Positions 39,819 through 48,653 of a DNA stretch of 55,320 nt are shown here, piece after piece (positions within the stretch are counted from its first letter, which is position 1; the number at the start of each line of letters is the position of its first letter). The stretch spans positions 1 through 55,320 of the forward strand of contig JAEDCN010000014.1 of NCBI GenBank assembly GCA_016294105.1, given 5' to 3'. The notes beneath the pieces are model-generated. The model saw only the letters and a list, made by a program, of their open reading frames with translations, did no database searches and was not told the DNA's origin. Position numbers and translations under genes: made by a program. Source of the DNA: Treponema sp. GTDB lineage: Bacteria > Spirochaetota > Spirochaetia > Treponematales > Treponemataceae.

Positions 39819-40718
39819 ATGGATGCGGGAAGTCTTTTTCTTCAGCAATTGATAAACGGTTTATCTTTGGGTAGTGTGTATGCATTGATTGCCTTGGGAT
39901 ATACCATGGTTTATGGAATTGTTAAGCTTATCAATTTTGCCCACGGTGATATTTTGATGTTGGGGGCATATTCAGGGTACTTTGTATTGCGTCAATTTGG
40001 AACAACACCTGTTGGAATGTTCTTGGCATTTATCTTCGCCATGGTAGTGTGTGCTGTAATTTCAATATTGATTGAGCGGTTTGCCTACCGACCTTTACGT
40101 TCAGCTCCACGATTGAATTCTTTGATAACAGCCATTGCTGTTTCATTGATTTTGCAGAATGGAGCCCGTGTCTTGCCCTTTATTGGACCAAACCCACGTC
40201 AGTATCCCACCATGGAAACTATCAACATTAATTTGGGTGTTGTGTCTATTTCCAATATCCAGATGATTGTTATTGCTTTGTCTGCAATTTTGATGTTGAT
40301 TTTGAACTATATCATCAACTATACCAAGACTGGTAAGGCAATGCGTGCAGTATCTTACGATATGCAGGCAGCTAGCTTGATGGGTATTTCCGTAAACAAG
40401 ACCATTGCCTTTACCTTTGCCTTAGGTGCAGTTCTGGCTGCTGCAGGTGGCGTGCTGTATGCTACAGCTTACCCTCAGATTGAGCCAACCATGGGAACTA
40501 TGCCTGGACTGAAGGCCTTCGTAGCTGCAGTTTTAGGTGGAATTGGTTCTGTGCCAGGTGCTATGTTGGGCGGTTATATTTTGGGTGTTGCTGAAACCAT
40601 GACCAAGGGATTCATTGACTCACAGTATGCAGATGCAATTTCATTTTCAATCCTCATCATCATCTTGTTGGTAAAACCCACGGGAATTCTTGGTGAAAAG
40701 ATTAGGGTAAAGGTGTAG
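39819..40718 (+). CDS. livH: Branched-chain amino acid permease LivH
   Basis: 299 aa, about eight transmembrane helices. FLQQLINGLSLGSVYALIAL, VYGIVKLINFAHGDILMLGA and GLKAFVAAVLGGIGSVPGAM are diagnostic; the last contains the EAA-like loop contacting the ATPase. A membrane partner of LivM. TGGAG precedes the ATG. Confidence 0.95.
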   Translation: MDAGSLFLQQLINGLSLGSVYALIALGYTMVYGIVKLINFAHGDILMLGAYSGYFVLRQFGTTPVGMFLAFIFAMVVCAVISILIERFAYRPLRSAPRLNSLITAIAVSLILQNGARVLPFIGPNPRQYPTMETININLGVVSISNIQMIVIALSAILMLILNYIINYTKTGKAMRAVSYDMQAASLMGISVNKTIAFTFALGAVLAAAGGVLYATAYPQIEPTMGTMPGLKAFVAAVLGGIGSVPGAMLGGYILGVAETMTKGFIDSQYADAISFSILIIILLVKPTGILGEKIRVKV

Positions 40719-40720
40719 CC

Positions 40721-41749
40721 ATGAAAAATAAGGTTCTTCGAGACATGCTGATTCCTGGCTGCGTAGCAGTGGCTGCCATTGTGGTTCCATATTTGTTGAT
40801 TTCAGTTGGTGCTATTGATGCTTATACCGCACAAATTATCACCCTTGGTGGCGTTAATGCCATTATGGCCATCAGTGTAAACGTGATTTGCGGAATCACT
40901 GGACAGCTTTCTTTGGGACAGGCTGGATTTATGGCTATTGGTTCCTATGCAACTATTATTTTGACCCAGACTGTTGGCTTGCCGATGCCAGTAAGCATTG
41001 CGTTGGCTGCATTGATTACCGTGATTTTTGGTATTCTCATTGGATTTCCAACCTTGAAGTTACAGGGTGACTATTTAGCCATTGTAACCTTGGGATTTGG
41101 TGAAATCATTCGTGTTTTGCTGGTGAACTTTAAGGGTATAACAGGTGGAGCTAACGGATTACGTTTTACCACAATCTTTGTTGCTCGTGCTGATTACGCC
41201 TATCTAGTGGTAATCGGAATGCTCGTAGTGGTAATTATTCTGTTGCAAAACTTTATTCGTTCAACCTATGGACGTGCAATTCTTGCGGTACGAGAGGATG
41301 AAATCGCTGCCAATTCCAATGGTGTGTCCGTATTCAAATACAAGATGATTGGTTTTGCAGTGGCTTCATGTATTGCTGGAATTGGTGGAGCTTTGTATGC
41401 TCCTTTCATTGGATTTGTAAAGCCCGACTTGGCATCTTTCAATAGAAGTATTGATTACTTGATCTTCGTTGTACTTGGTGGAATGGGCTCTGTAACAGGT
41501 GCTGTAATTGCAGCCTTTGTTCTTACCTATTTGCAGGAGTTCCTGAGATTCCTGCAGGATTATCGACTGCTGATTTATCCATTGATTCTTATCTTTGTAA
41601 TGCTCTTTAGACCACAGGGCTTGTTGGGAATGAAAGAAATTTCATTTGTAAAGCTGTGGGATTCATTGATAGCAAGAATCGGTTCAAAGGATGCCACAAC
41701 GAAGAAAGCTGGTAAAAAGGCTAAGGTTGAAAAAGGAGATGCACAATGA
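40721..41749 (+). CDS. livM: Branched-chain amino acid permease LivM
   Basis: 342 aa. NVICGITGQLSLGQAGFMAI and SIDYLIFVVLGGMGSVTGAV are family motifs. The C-terminus has a Lys-rich extension (TKKAGKKAKVEKG). Two bases after livH; its stop overlaps livG (ATGA). Confidence 0.95.
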   Translation: MKNKVLRDMLIPGCVAVAAIVVPYLLISVGAIDAYTAQIITLGGVNAIMAISVNVICGITGQLSLGQAGFMAIGSYATIILTQTVGLPMPVSIALAALITVIFGILIGFPTLKLQGDYLAIVTLGFGEIIRVLLVNFKGITGGANGLRFTTIFVARADYAYLVVIGMLVVVIILLQNFIRSTYGRAILAVREDEIAANSNGVSVFKYKMIGFAVASCIAGIGGALYAPFIGFVKPDLASFNRSIDYLIFVVLGGMGSVTGAVIAAFVLTYLQEFLRFLQDYRLLIYPLILIFVMLFRPQGLLGMKEISFVKLWDSLIARIGSKDATTKKAGKKAKVEKGDAQ

Positions 41750-42555
41750 GAGATAGTTCTACTTTATTGCTCCAGGCAAATAATATTTCCATTGTGTTTG
41801 GTGGATTGCGGGCGGTAAGTGACTTTAATTGCGAGTTACATGCTGGAGAACTGGTGGGCTTGATTGGCCCCAATGGTGCGGGAAAAACCACCGTGTTCAA
41901 TATGCTTTCTGGAATCTACACTCCCACAGAGGGTGAAATCAACTTTTGGGACAGAAATGGTCACGTTCATGTGGCATCAAAAAAGACCCCTGCTCAGTTG
42001 AATCGTATTGGTATTGCCCGCACCTTCCAGAATATTCGCTTGTTTAATAAGTTGACAGTAGCAGATAACGTACGGATTGCCCTCCATTCTCAGCGAAAGG
42101 TTAAGCCTTGGGATGTACTGTTCCGAACTCCACGTTTTAGACGGGATGAACGACAGATGACAGAAAAGGTGGAGGAATTGCTACAGCTTTTCAAGATTGA
42201 TAGCAAGAAGGACGAGATTGCGGCAAACCTGCCTTACGGTGAGCAGCGAAAGCTAGAAATTGTGCGAGCATTGGCTGCAAATCCTTCCATCTTGTTGTTG
42301 GATGAGCCTGCTGCGGGAATGAATCCTCAGGAAACTGATGAGTTGATGAAGCTCATTGCCTTTATCCGCAAGGAATTCAACCTGACCATCCTGCTGATTG
42401 AGCATGATATGCACCTTGTTATGGGAATTTGCGAGCGATTGATGGTGCTTGATTACGGACGGATTATTGCTAGCGGTACACCAGAGGAAATTAAATCTAA
42501 CCCTGATGTTATTAAGGCATATTTGGGTGCTGACCACGCCAACGGGGAGGAATAA
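41746..42555 (+). CDS. livG: Branched-chain amino acid ABC ATPase LivG
   Basis: 269 aa. GPNGAGKTT (residues 41-49) is Walker A, NLPYGEQRKLEIVRAL the signature region, and ILLLDEPAAGMNP Walker B. IEHDMHLVMGICERLMVLDY is the H-loop part, and the long insert after the Q-loop is typical of LivG. It hydrolyses ATP on the cytoplasmic face with LivF. Confidence 0.95.
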   Translation: MRDSSTLLLQANNISIVFGGLRAVSDFNCELHAGELVGLIGPNGAGKTTVFNMLSGIYTPTEGEINFWDRNGHVHVASKKTPAQLNRIGIARTFQNIRLFNKLTVADNVRIALHSQRKVKPWDVLFRTPRFRRDERQMTEKVEELLQLFKIDSKKDEIAANLPYGEQRKLEIVRALAANPSILLLDEPAAGMNPQETDELMKLIAFIRKEFNLTILLIEHDMHLVMGICERLMVLDYGRIIASGTPEEIKSNPDVIKAYLGADHANGEE

Positions 42556-42558
42556 CGT

Positions 42559-43266
42559 ATGATGTTGAAGGTACAAGATCTGGAAGTTTCTTACGGAGCA
42601 ATTAAGGCTCTCCGTGGCATTAGCTTTGAGGTAAATCAGGGGGAAATTATCACGCTGATTGGCTCCAACGGTGCAGGAAAAACAACCACGCTGCATTCAA
42701 TTTCAAATATCATCAAAAAGGCCAGCGGAAGCGTAATTTTTGAAGATGAAGATATTACCTCCATGTCTCCTGATGCCATTGTACGAAAGGGCTTGATTCA
42801 GGTTCCCGAAGGACGGCGGATTTTTGCAAATCTTAGCGTTCGGGACAATCTGGAAATGGGAGCCTTTACACGAACAGACAAGGGTGGAATCAAGGATGAC
42901 CTAGAAATGGTATACGAGATGTTCCCTCGATTGAAGGAGCGATTGCGACAGGTCTCAGGAACACTTTCTGGTGGTGAGCAGCAGATGTTGGCCATGGGAC
43001 GAGCATTGATGTCAAAGCCACGGCTCTTGTTGCTGGATGAACCCTCCATGGGATTGGCTCCCATTCTGGTGGACGAAATCTTTTCGATTATTCAGAAAAT
43101 CAACAAGGCGGGAACCACTGTATTGTTGGTAGAGCAGAATGCTTACAAGGCTCTATCTATTGCAAATAGAGCATATATTCTAGAAACTGGTTTGGTAACA
43201 AAATCTGGTAATGCAGATGTGTTGGCAAAGGATAATGCAGTAAAAGCCGCATATCTTGGTGGCTAA
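42559..43266 (+). CDS. livF: Branched-chain amino acid ABC ATPase LivF
   Basis: 235 aa. GSNGAGKTT (residues 35-43), LSGGEQQMLAMGRALMSKP (signature) and LLLDEPSMGLAP (Walker B) are complete. QVPEGRRIFANLSVRDNLEM is the LivF-specific stretch. GGGGAGGAA precedes the double ATG. Second ATPase of the importer. Confidence 0.95.
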   Translation: MMLKVQDLEVSYGAIKALRGISFEVNQGEIITLIGSNGAGKTTTLHSISNIIKKASGSVIFEDEDITSMSPDAIVRKGLIQVPEGRRIFANLSVRDNLEMGAFTRTDKGGIKDDLEMVYEMFPRLKERLRQVSGTLSGGEQQMLAMGRALMSKPRLLLLDEPSMGLAPILVDEIFSIIQKINKAGTTVLLVEQNAYKALSIANRAYILETGLVTKSGNADVLAKDNAVKAAYLGG

Positions 43267-43290
43267 ATTATAGATGCCTGAGGAGGGAAC

Positions 43291-43929
43291 ATGATTATTG
43301 CAAATGTTATGACACGGAATCCGATTTTCGCTTCACCCGACATGTCAGTGAATGATGCCCGGGCGCTGATGACACGGGAAAAAATCGGAAAGCTACCTGT
43401 TTTGGACAAGAACAATCGTTTGGTTGGAATTGTTACCAAAAAAGACTTGGTAAAGGCTGGTCCATCTGCTGCTACTACCTTGGATATGTATGAAATCAGC
43501 TACCTGTTGACAAAGCTGAAGGTTGAAACTGTGATGGTAAAAAATGTAGTCACTGTTCAGCAGACTGAGGTAGTGGAAGAAGCTGCCCGTATTATGGCAG
43601 ATTCAGATGTCGGTTGCCTTCCTGTAATGAAGGGTGAACTGTTAGTGGGAATCATTACAGAAACAGACCTGTTCCGAACCTTCGTTGATATGTTTGGTGC
43701 CCGCCATGAAGGAATTCGTGCCACATTCCAGGTAGAAGAAAAGCCTGGTATGATTGCAAAGCTTTCTGACGCCATTGCTGCTTCCAATGGAAACATTGTT
43801 TCATTGGTTACTTTTGATGTGGATGACTCTGCCCATCGTCGTTGTACACTTAAGGTAACTGGCATTGATCGAGAAAAGTTTGAACAGATACTGAAAGAAT
43901 CTACCTTAGAGGTGGAGGATATTCGCTAG
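43291..43929 (+). CDS. CBS-pair plus ACT domain protein (AcuB-like)
   Basis: 212 aa. Two CBS motifs occupy residues ~1-130 (MTRNPIFASPDMSVNDARAL and VMVKNVVTVQQTEVVEEAAR), and a C-terminal ACT domain residues ~140-212 (RATFQVEEKPGMIAKLSDAI). CBS pairs bind adenosyl ligands and ACT domains bind amino acids, so the protein probably senses both. It follows livF by 24 bases with GAGGAGG and ends before a terminator, so it belongs to the liv operon. It may adjust import or branched-chain amino acid metabolism; AcuB itself is linked to acetoin use in Bacillus. Confidence 0.85.
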   Translation: MIIANVMTRNPIFASPDMSVNDARALMTREKIGKLPVLDKNNRLVGIVTKKDLVKAGPSAATTLDMYEISYLLTKLKVETVMVKNVVTVQQTEVVEEAARIMADSDVGCLPVMKGELLVGIITETDLFRTFVDMFGARHEGIRATFQVEEKPGMIAKLSDAIAASNGNIVSLVTFDVDDSAHRRCTLKVTGIDREKFEQILKESTLEVEDIR

Positions 43930-43974
43930 GATTTTAGCTTGATTTTGTATCAACAAAGTTTACCTAAATAAAGC

Positions 43975-44010
43975 GAGGCTACCAAGGGATTGTCCCAAGG
44001 TAGCCTCTTT
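43975..44010. terminator. Terminator between liv operon and hsp20
   Basis: GAGGCTACC (43975-43983) pairs with GGTAGCCTC (43999-44007), with an inner GGGA/TCCC stem. The T run is short on the plus strand (TTTG). Convergent genes flank it. Confidence 0.75.
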
Positions 44011-44048
44011 GTTTGAAAGGAGGAAGTTAAGACAAAGAAGCTGTAGGT

Positions 44049-44483
44049 TTATCGAACAGAAATGGCAATCTGTTTTGCCTGAGGTTCTGGCTTTCGGGGA
44101 ATGTCTACGGAAAGGACACCGTGCTTGAACTCGGCAGTTACCTTTTCTGCATCAATATCCTGAGGTAAGGTAAAACGGCGGGAGAAGCAACTGGAACGTC
44201 GCTCTTTGATAAGCCAGTCTCCTTCTTTTTTCTCTTCCTGCTTTTCTTGCTGCTTGGAAGAAATTGACAGAACCCGATCCTTGAGGTTAATTTCAACGTC
44301 CTTTTCTGTGAAGCCTGGTAAGTCCATATCGAGAATATATGCATCAGGTGTTTCACGAACGTCTACCCTGGGTGTTACAACTGGTGTGGAAGCCTGAGAA
44401 GGTACCAAATCACCTAGATTTCTGTCAATTACATCGAAAAGATCTGATGTAAACCGTGGGTTAAAAAAAGCTAATGAATTCAT
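44049..44483 (-). CDS. Hsp20/alpha-crystallin small heat-shock protein
   Basis: 144 aa. The alpha-crystallin domain runs from about residue 40: VDVRETPDAYILDMDLPGFT, VEINLKDRVLSISSKQ and, near the end, the conserved AEFKHGVLSVDIPRK motif. The C-terminal tail has the I/V-x-I anchor (QIAISVR). It is an ATP-independent holdase that prevents aggregation. TGGAGG precedes the ATG. A good sigma-54 promoter and a hairpin lie upstream, so control differs from the usual sigma-32/HrcA systems. Confidence 0.93.
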   Translation of the reverse strand: MNSLAFFNPRFTSDLFDVIDRNLGDLVPSQASTPVVTPRVDVRETPDAYILDMDLPGFTEKDVEINLKDRVLSISSKQQEKQEEKKEGDWLIKERRSSCFSRRFTLPQDIDAEKVTAEFKHGVLSVDIPRKPEPQAKQIAISVR

Positions 44484-44520
44484 GTGTTACCTCCATTGGT
44501 AAAAAATTAAATAAGTTTAT

Positions 44521-44539
44521 GTGTAAGTTTGCCTTACAC
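44521..44539 (-). promoter_or_regulatory. Perfect hairpin at the start of the hsp20 transcript
   Basis: GTGTAAG (44521-44527) and CTTACAC (44533-44539) are exact complements with a five-base loop. It lies where the sigma-54 transcript is predicted to begin, so it may form a 5' mRNA stem or be an operator. Confidence 0.5.
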
Positions 44540-44548
44540 TATAAATAA

Positions 44549-44564
44549 TGCAACTACCATGCCA
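44549..44564 (-). promoter_or_regulatory. Sigma-54 promoter of hsp20
   Basis: Minus strand TGGCAT (44564-44559), N5, TTGCA (44553-44549) fits the -24/-12 consensus TGGCAC-N5-TTGCA with one mismatch. The transcript would start near 44538, about 55 bases before the ATG. Sigma-54 promoters need an enhancer-binding activator; none is in the window. Confidence 0.65.
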
Positions 44565-44730
44565 ACTTTGCAAGGAATTGAGAAAAAATTAAGTTAAATT
44601 TTTAATTTATTATTATATAATGATTTATTACTTTTAGGTAAATTCGATAACTGAAAACGGAAAGCAAAAAATTGTTGATGAGAAGGAGCCAAAAGAACTC
44701 ACTAAGGTAAAATCTAATAAAATTTGTATC

Positions 44731-44758
44731 AAAATGATACACTATACTGTATCATTTT
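44731..44758 (+). promoter_or_regulatory. 28-bp perfect dyad upstream of the unknown gene at 44.8 kb
   Basis: AAAATGATAC (44731-44740) and GTATCATTTT (44749-44758) are perfect 10-bp arms around ACTATACT. A -10-like TATAAT overlaps its right edge (44760-44765). It looks like an operator for a dimeric repressor covering the promoter. Confidence 0.6.
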
Positions 44759-44776
44759 ATATAATTTGAGGTAAAG

Positions 44777-46348
44777 TTGAAACAGAGAAGCGGCTTGGCT
44801 CAGAGGCTTCTCTTGATTTTTGACCAGTTGCATTATATGATAAGGAAGATGACTCCAGTTATTGAAAACCTGTTAATGGATTTTATTCGCATTCAAACCG
44901 AAGAATTTTCTGCACGAGATATTCAAGAAGGCTTTTCCCACATCGGTGTAACTATGCCTTTAGATGAAATAGAGACCTATCTTGGGATGAATCCCTTTGT
45001 TTTTGCACTGGAAGGTGGTACTTTTTTAACACGGGCAGGAGCTTTTACCGGTGCGTCCTTTACCATAAAGCCAACTGCACGAGAAATTGAAGGTGGATAT
45101 TTGTTGGTGGGCCATCGTTGCATTCCCTTTGTGGATTCAGAGCAATCTTCAGGAACCCTCCGTTTTTCCTTTGATAACGAGATTCTTCCCCGAAAGGTGA
45201 TGGATTTTTCCTTGCGAGAAGTCCTGCCCTTTTATTCTTTGTTTGGAGAAGAATATGCCATCCAGTTTATTCTTTCTGATCCAGCGGCACGGGACAGTAT
45301 GCTTCGTTCCTTTGAAGAGGAGCTTCCCCAAACGGTGAGCCTAACGGTGATTGACTGCTCCAAGATTTTTAAGGCTTGGAACTTTAAGCGGGGAGATTTG
45401 TTGCTAGCAGAGGTTGCAGACTGGCGTGGCGGTGTAGTGAAAATTCATCCGCTGTGCAGCCACAAGGAAAATCCCTTTCAGCAGCAGCCAGTAGATCAGC
45501 TGAGAAGCGAGTGGTACAAGCTTTTTGAGCAACGGATGTTGGAAAGTTTTGACGCCTACGGTCCCTGTGGAACAATAGAAGAGCAGCTAGCACGAGTTTT
45601 CTTTGTGTATCAAAAGGAATTGTGCAAGGATATTGCAGGAACGATTGAAGATGCAGTAAAACATTCTAAGCGTATTGGCATGGAGCCCTACGGAGTGGAA
45701 AGCCGTCTGTGGTTCAAGGGGCAGGAGGTTCCTGCGGTGGGGCCTTGGTTGCAAATAGGCGAAACTGTGGAGGAAAAAGATTCAACAGCCTGGAGCAGTG
45801 AGCAGCTGAATGCTGAAATGATGCTGTGGCCACGAGTTGTCTTTGATTCCTGGATTGTGGACGGACTGTATAACAAGAAAAATAATGAGGAAGATATCAT
45901 CACTATGATTTTGGGAGAGTCTTCTTCTGCCTTGGACATGCTGAAACGAAAGCGACTCCAGGGAACAATTCGCTCCCGACGAAGTAAGCTGGAAGAAACC
46001 TATAACTGGTTTGCAGACTTTGAGCGTGGCCCTGTTCGACACCGTTTGCTGGAGCTTCATACAAAGGTTTTTGCGCTGGTGTTGGAGCTGGACGATGTGG
46101 ATGACCAGCTGGAGGGCTTCCCACAGCAGCCGCTGGTAATTTTGACTCAGCTTTCTACTCACATTCAGTATATGCTGGAAAGCCTACTTCGTGACGTGAC
46201 TCTAAAGGATGATGATGTTCGGGCTATGTCTGCTTCCTTGGAAGGAATGGAATATAATTTTGAGGAAGTGTCTGCGGAGCTGAAGTCAGCCTTGGCAGCA
46301 AGCTATAAGAATCGGTTTACAGTGATTAAAGGTCAGAAAAAAGAATAG
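44777..46348 (+). CDS. Large conserved-looking protein of unknown function
   Basis: 523 aa if started at TTG 44777 (GAGGT five bases upstream). ATG 44837 or 44849 is also possible and would remove 20-24 residues. No signal peptide and no transmembrane helix. The N-terminus (MTPVIENLLMDFIRIQTEEF, then SARDIQEGF) looks like a winged-helix or HTH segment. A beta-rich middle follows (GGYLLVGHRCIPFVD), and the C-terminal ~150 residues are charged helices (RKRLQGTIRSRRSKLEETYN). I recognise no domain. The palindromic operator upstream suggests tight regulation. Monocistronic: about 170 bases and a separate promoter separate it from tkt. Confidence 0.75.
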   Translation: MKQRSGLAQRLLLIFDQLHYMIRKMTPVIENLLMDFIRIQTEEFSARDIQEGFSHIGVTMPLDEIETYLGMNPFVFALEGGTFLTRAGAFTGASFTIKPTAREIEGGYLLVGHRCIPFVDSEQSSGTLRFSFDNEILPRKVMDFSLREVLPFYSLFGEEYAIQFILSDPAARDSMLRSFEEELPQTVSLTVIDCSKIFKAWNFKRGDLLLAEVADWRGGVVKIHPLCSHKENPFQQQPVDQLRSEWYKLFEQRMLESFDAYGPCGTIEEQLARVFFVYQKELCKDIAGTIEDAVKHSKRIGMEPYGVESRLWFKGQEVPAVGPWLQIGETVEEKDSTAWSSEQLNAEMMLWPRVVFDSWIVDGLYNKKNNEEDIITMILGESSSALDMLKRKRLQGTIRSRRSKLEETYNWFADFERGPVRHRLLELHTKVFALVLELDDVDDQLEGFPQQPLVILTQLSTHIQYMLESLLRDVTLKDDDVRAMSASLEGMEYNFEEVSAELKSALAASYKNRFTVIKGQKKE

Positions 46349-46407
46349 GTCATTTTCAGTTTACCTTCAGTTTTCTTTCGTTTTTTGCAGATTTCGTAGT
46401 TTTTCGA

Positions 46408-46436
46408 TTGATAATAATAAATTCTCTTGGTATAAT
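46408..46436 (+). promoter_or_regulatory. Strong sigma-70 promoter of transketolase
   Basis: TTGATA (46408-46413), 17-bp spacer, TGG plus consensus TATAAT (46431-46436). The leader is about 75 bases. Confidence 0.8.
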
Positions 46437-46517
46437 TTATAAAATACCTGTTACGTAAGTCAGCATGGATTCAATCCATTTAGGGCGTGGCTTCGTAGCT
46501 GAATTGAGGAGTACGAT

Positions 46518-48482
46518 ATGAATATGAAGGGCTTGGAGGCCACTGCACTCTCTATTCGCAGTTTATCTATGGATGCAATTCAAAAGGCAAAGTCTGGTCA
46601 CCCCGGACTTCCTCTGGGTTGTGCAGAGTTGGCCGCTGTACTGTATGGCGAGGTGATGAAGCATAATCCTGCCGATTCAAGCTGGGTTGACCGGGATCGT
46701 TTCTTGCTTTCTGCTGGACATGGATCCATGCTTTTGTATTCTATTCTTCATATTAGTGGTTACAAGGTAACACTTGATGATGTAAAATCCTTCCGCCAGA
46801 TTGGTTCCCATTGTCCTGGGCATCCTGAGTTTGGTGACACCGACGGTGTTGAATGTACCAGCGGTCCTCTTGGTCAGGGAATTGCAGTGGCTGTTGGTGA
46901 GGCTATGGCAGAAACAATGCTAGCAGCCCGCTTTAACACTGCTGAACACAAGGTCGTTGACCACTACACCTATGCACTGGTAGGTGAGGGCTGCTTGATG
47001 GAAGGTGTTTCTGCAGAAGCATCTAGCTTGGCAGGTCACTTGAAGCTGGGCAAGTTGATTGTATTCTACGATGAGAACAAAATCAGTATTGATGGCTCCA
47101 CTGACATTACCTTTACAGAAGATATTGCTGGCCGCTACAAGGCTTATGGTTGGCAGGTTTTGGCTGGCGATATGTATGATATGGAAGGAATTGCCAAGCT
47201 GGTAGCAGAAGCAAAGGCTGAAACTGATAAGCCCACCTTGATTATGCTGAAGTCCGTTATTGGAAAGGGTTCACCTGTTGCTGGAACTTCTACCGCCCAC
47301 GGTGCTCCTCTTGGTGACGAAAATATTGTAAAGACAAAGAAGGATTTGGGACTGGATCCTGAAAAGACCTTCTATGTGGTACCCGAAGCCTATGATTATT
47401 TCAAGGCTCGTGGTGCTGAACTTGCTCAATCTCAATCTGACTGGAACAAGACCTTTGAAGCTTGGTCTGCTGCAAACCCAGAGCTGAGAAAGTTGTGGGA
47501 CGATATGCATTCTTGGAATGTAGCCGATGTGGAACTGCCCAGCTACAAGGTAGGGGATTCACTGGCAACACGTGCAGCTTCTGGAAAGGCTTTGCCTGTT
47601 ATGGCAAAGGCTTGTCCTGCTTTGGTTGGTGGTTCTGCTGACTTGGAAGGCCCCAACTCCACTGCATTGAAGGATTATGGTGTATACACTGTTGACAATC
47701 GTGAGGGACGCACCATCCGCTTTGGTATCCGTGAGTTCGCCATGGCAGCTATTAGCTCTGGTATTACCCTCCACGGTGGATTGCGTGGTTTCTGTGCTAC
47801 CTTTGCTGTTTTTGCTGACTATGAGCGTCCAGCCCTCCGTGTAGCCTCCTTGATGAAGCTGCCTGTAATTTACATTTTGACCCACGATTCCATCTTTGTT
47901 GGTGAAGACGGCCCCACCCACCAGCCTATTGAAACACTGGCATCCTTGCGTGGAATTCCTGGGGTTCAAGTTCTTCGTCCTGCTGATGCAGAGGAAACCA
48001 ACGAGGCTTGGAAGATGGCAATGGAGTCAAAAGACCATCCCGTTTGCTTGCTGTTGAGCCGCCAGAATCTGACGGTATTTGAAAAGGCTGATGCAGACTG
48101 GAAGAACACTATCAAGTGTGGTGGATACGTTGCACGAAAGGGTGATGACACACCAGATATTACCATTGTTGCCACTGGTTCCGAAGTGGAAATGGCTTTG
48201 AAGGCAGCTGACATGGTAGAAGGAAAGAGAATCCGTGTTGTTTCAATTCTGGACAGAGAGCTGTTCTTGAGCCAGCCTAAGGCTATTCGTGATACCATCC
48301 TTGGTAATGCTCCTCGTGTGGTGGTGGCAGAGGCTGGAATCAAGATGGGCTGGGAAGCTGTGGCTACCAGTCAGGAAGACTTGTTCTGCTTGAAGGGATT
48401 TGGTGCTTCTGGTCCTGCTACAAAGGTAGCCGAGCATTTTGGCTTTACCGCAGAAAAGCTTGCTGAGAAATTGAAGAAATAA
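46518..48482 (+). CDS. tkt: Transketolase
   Basis: 654 aa, full length. AIQKAKSGHPGLPLGCAELA and SAGHGSMLLYSILHISGY hold the substrate/TPP-contacting His residues. LVGEGCLMEGVSAEASSLAG is the TPP-Mg binding motif (GDG-like). The pyrimidine domain has FGIREFAMAAISSGITLHGG with the catalytic Glu, then THDSIFVGEDGPTHQPIETL. It moves two-carbon units in the pentose phosphate pathway. GAGGAG precedes the ATG; a second ATG two codons later is also possible. A terminator follows. Confidence 0.97.
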   Translation: MNMKGLEATALSIRSLSMDAIQKAKSGHPGLPLGCAELAAVLYGEVMKHNPADSSWVDRDRFLLSAGHGSMLLYSILHISGYKVTLDDVKSFRQIGSHCPGHPEFGDTDGVECTSGPLGQGIAVAVGEAMAETMLAARFNTAEHKVVDHYTYALVGEGCLMEGVSAEASSLAGHLKLGKLIVFYDENKISIDGSTDITFTEDIAGRYKAYGWQVLAGDMYDMEGIAKLVAEAKAETDKPTLIMLKSVIGKGSPVAGTSTAHGAPLGDENIVKTKKDLGLDPEKTFYVVPEAYDYFKARGAELAQSQSDWNKTFEAWSAANPELRKLWDDMHSWNVADVELPSYKVGDSLATRAASGKALPVMAKACPALVGGSADLEGPNSTALKDYGVYTVDNREGRTIRFGIREFAMAAISSGITLHGGLRGFCATFAVFADYERPALRVASLMKLPVIYILTHDSIFVGEDGPTHQPIETLASLRGIPGVQVLRPADAEETNEAWKMAMESKDHPVCLLLSRQNLTVFEKADADWKNTIKCGGYVARKGDDTPDITIVATGSEVEMALKAADMVEGKRIRVVSILDRELFLSQPKAIRDTILGNAPRVVVAEAGIKMGWEAVATSQEDLFCLKGFGASGPATKVAEHFGFTAEKLAEKLKK

Positions 48483-48556
48483 GCTGGAATAGAGTTCTGG
48501 GGACTGGCATTAAAAGCTGGTTCTCAGTCATCGCTTACAAAACTAAACGCTAAAAG

Positions 48557-48600
48557 AAAACACCTGTTAAACTACGCATGAGTTTAGCAGGTGTTTTTTT
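48557..48600 (+). terminator. Terminator after tkt, possibly bidirectional
   Basis: CACCTGTTAAACT (48561-48573) pairs with AGTTTAGCAGGTG (48581-48593, one G-T pair). It is flanked by A on the left and eight T on the right. Confidence 0.9.
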
Positions 48601-48653
48601 TGCAAAACGATTGTGCAAGTCGTGGAAAGGTTTGTACCTGTAGGATTTTTGAA

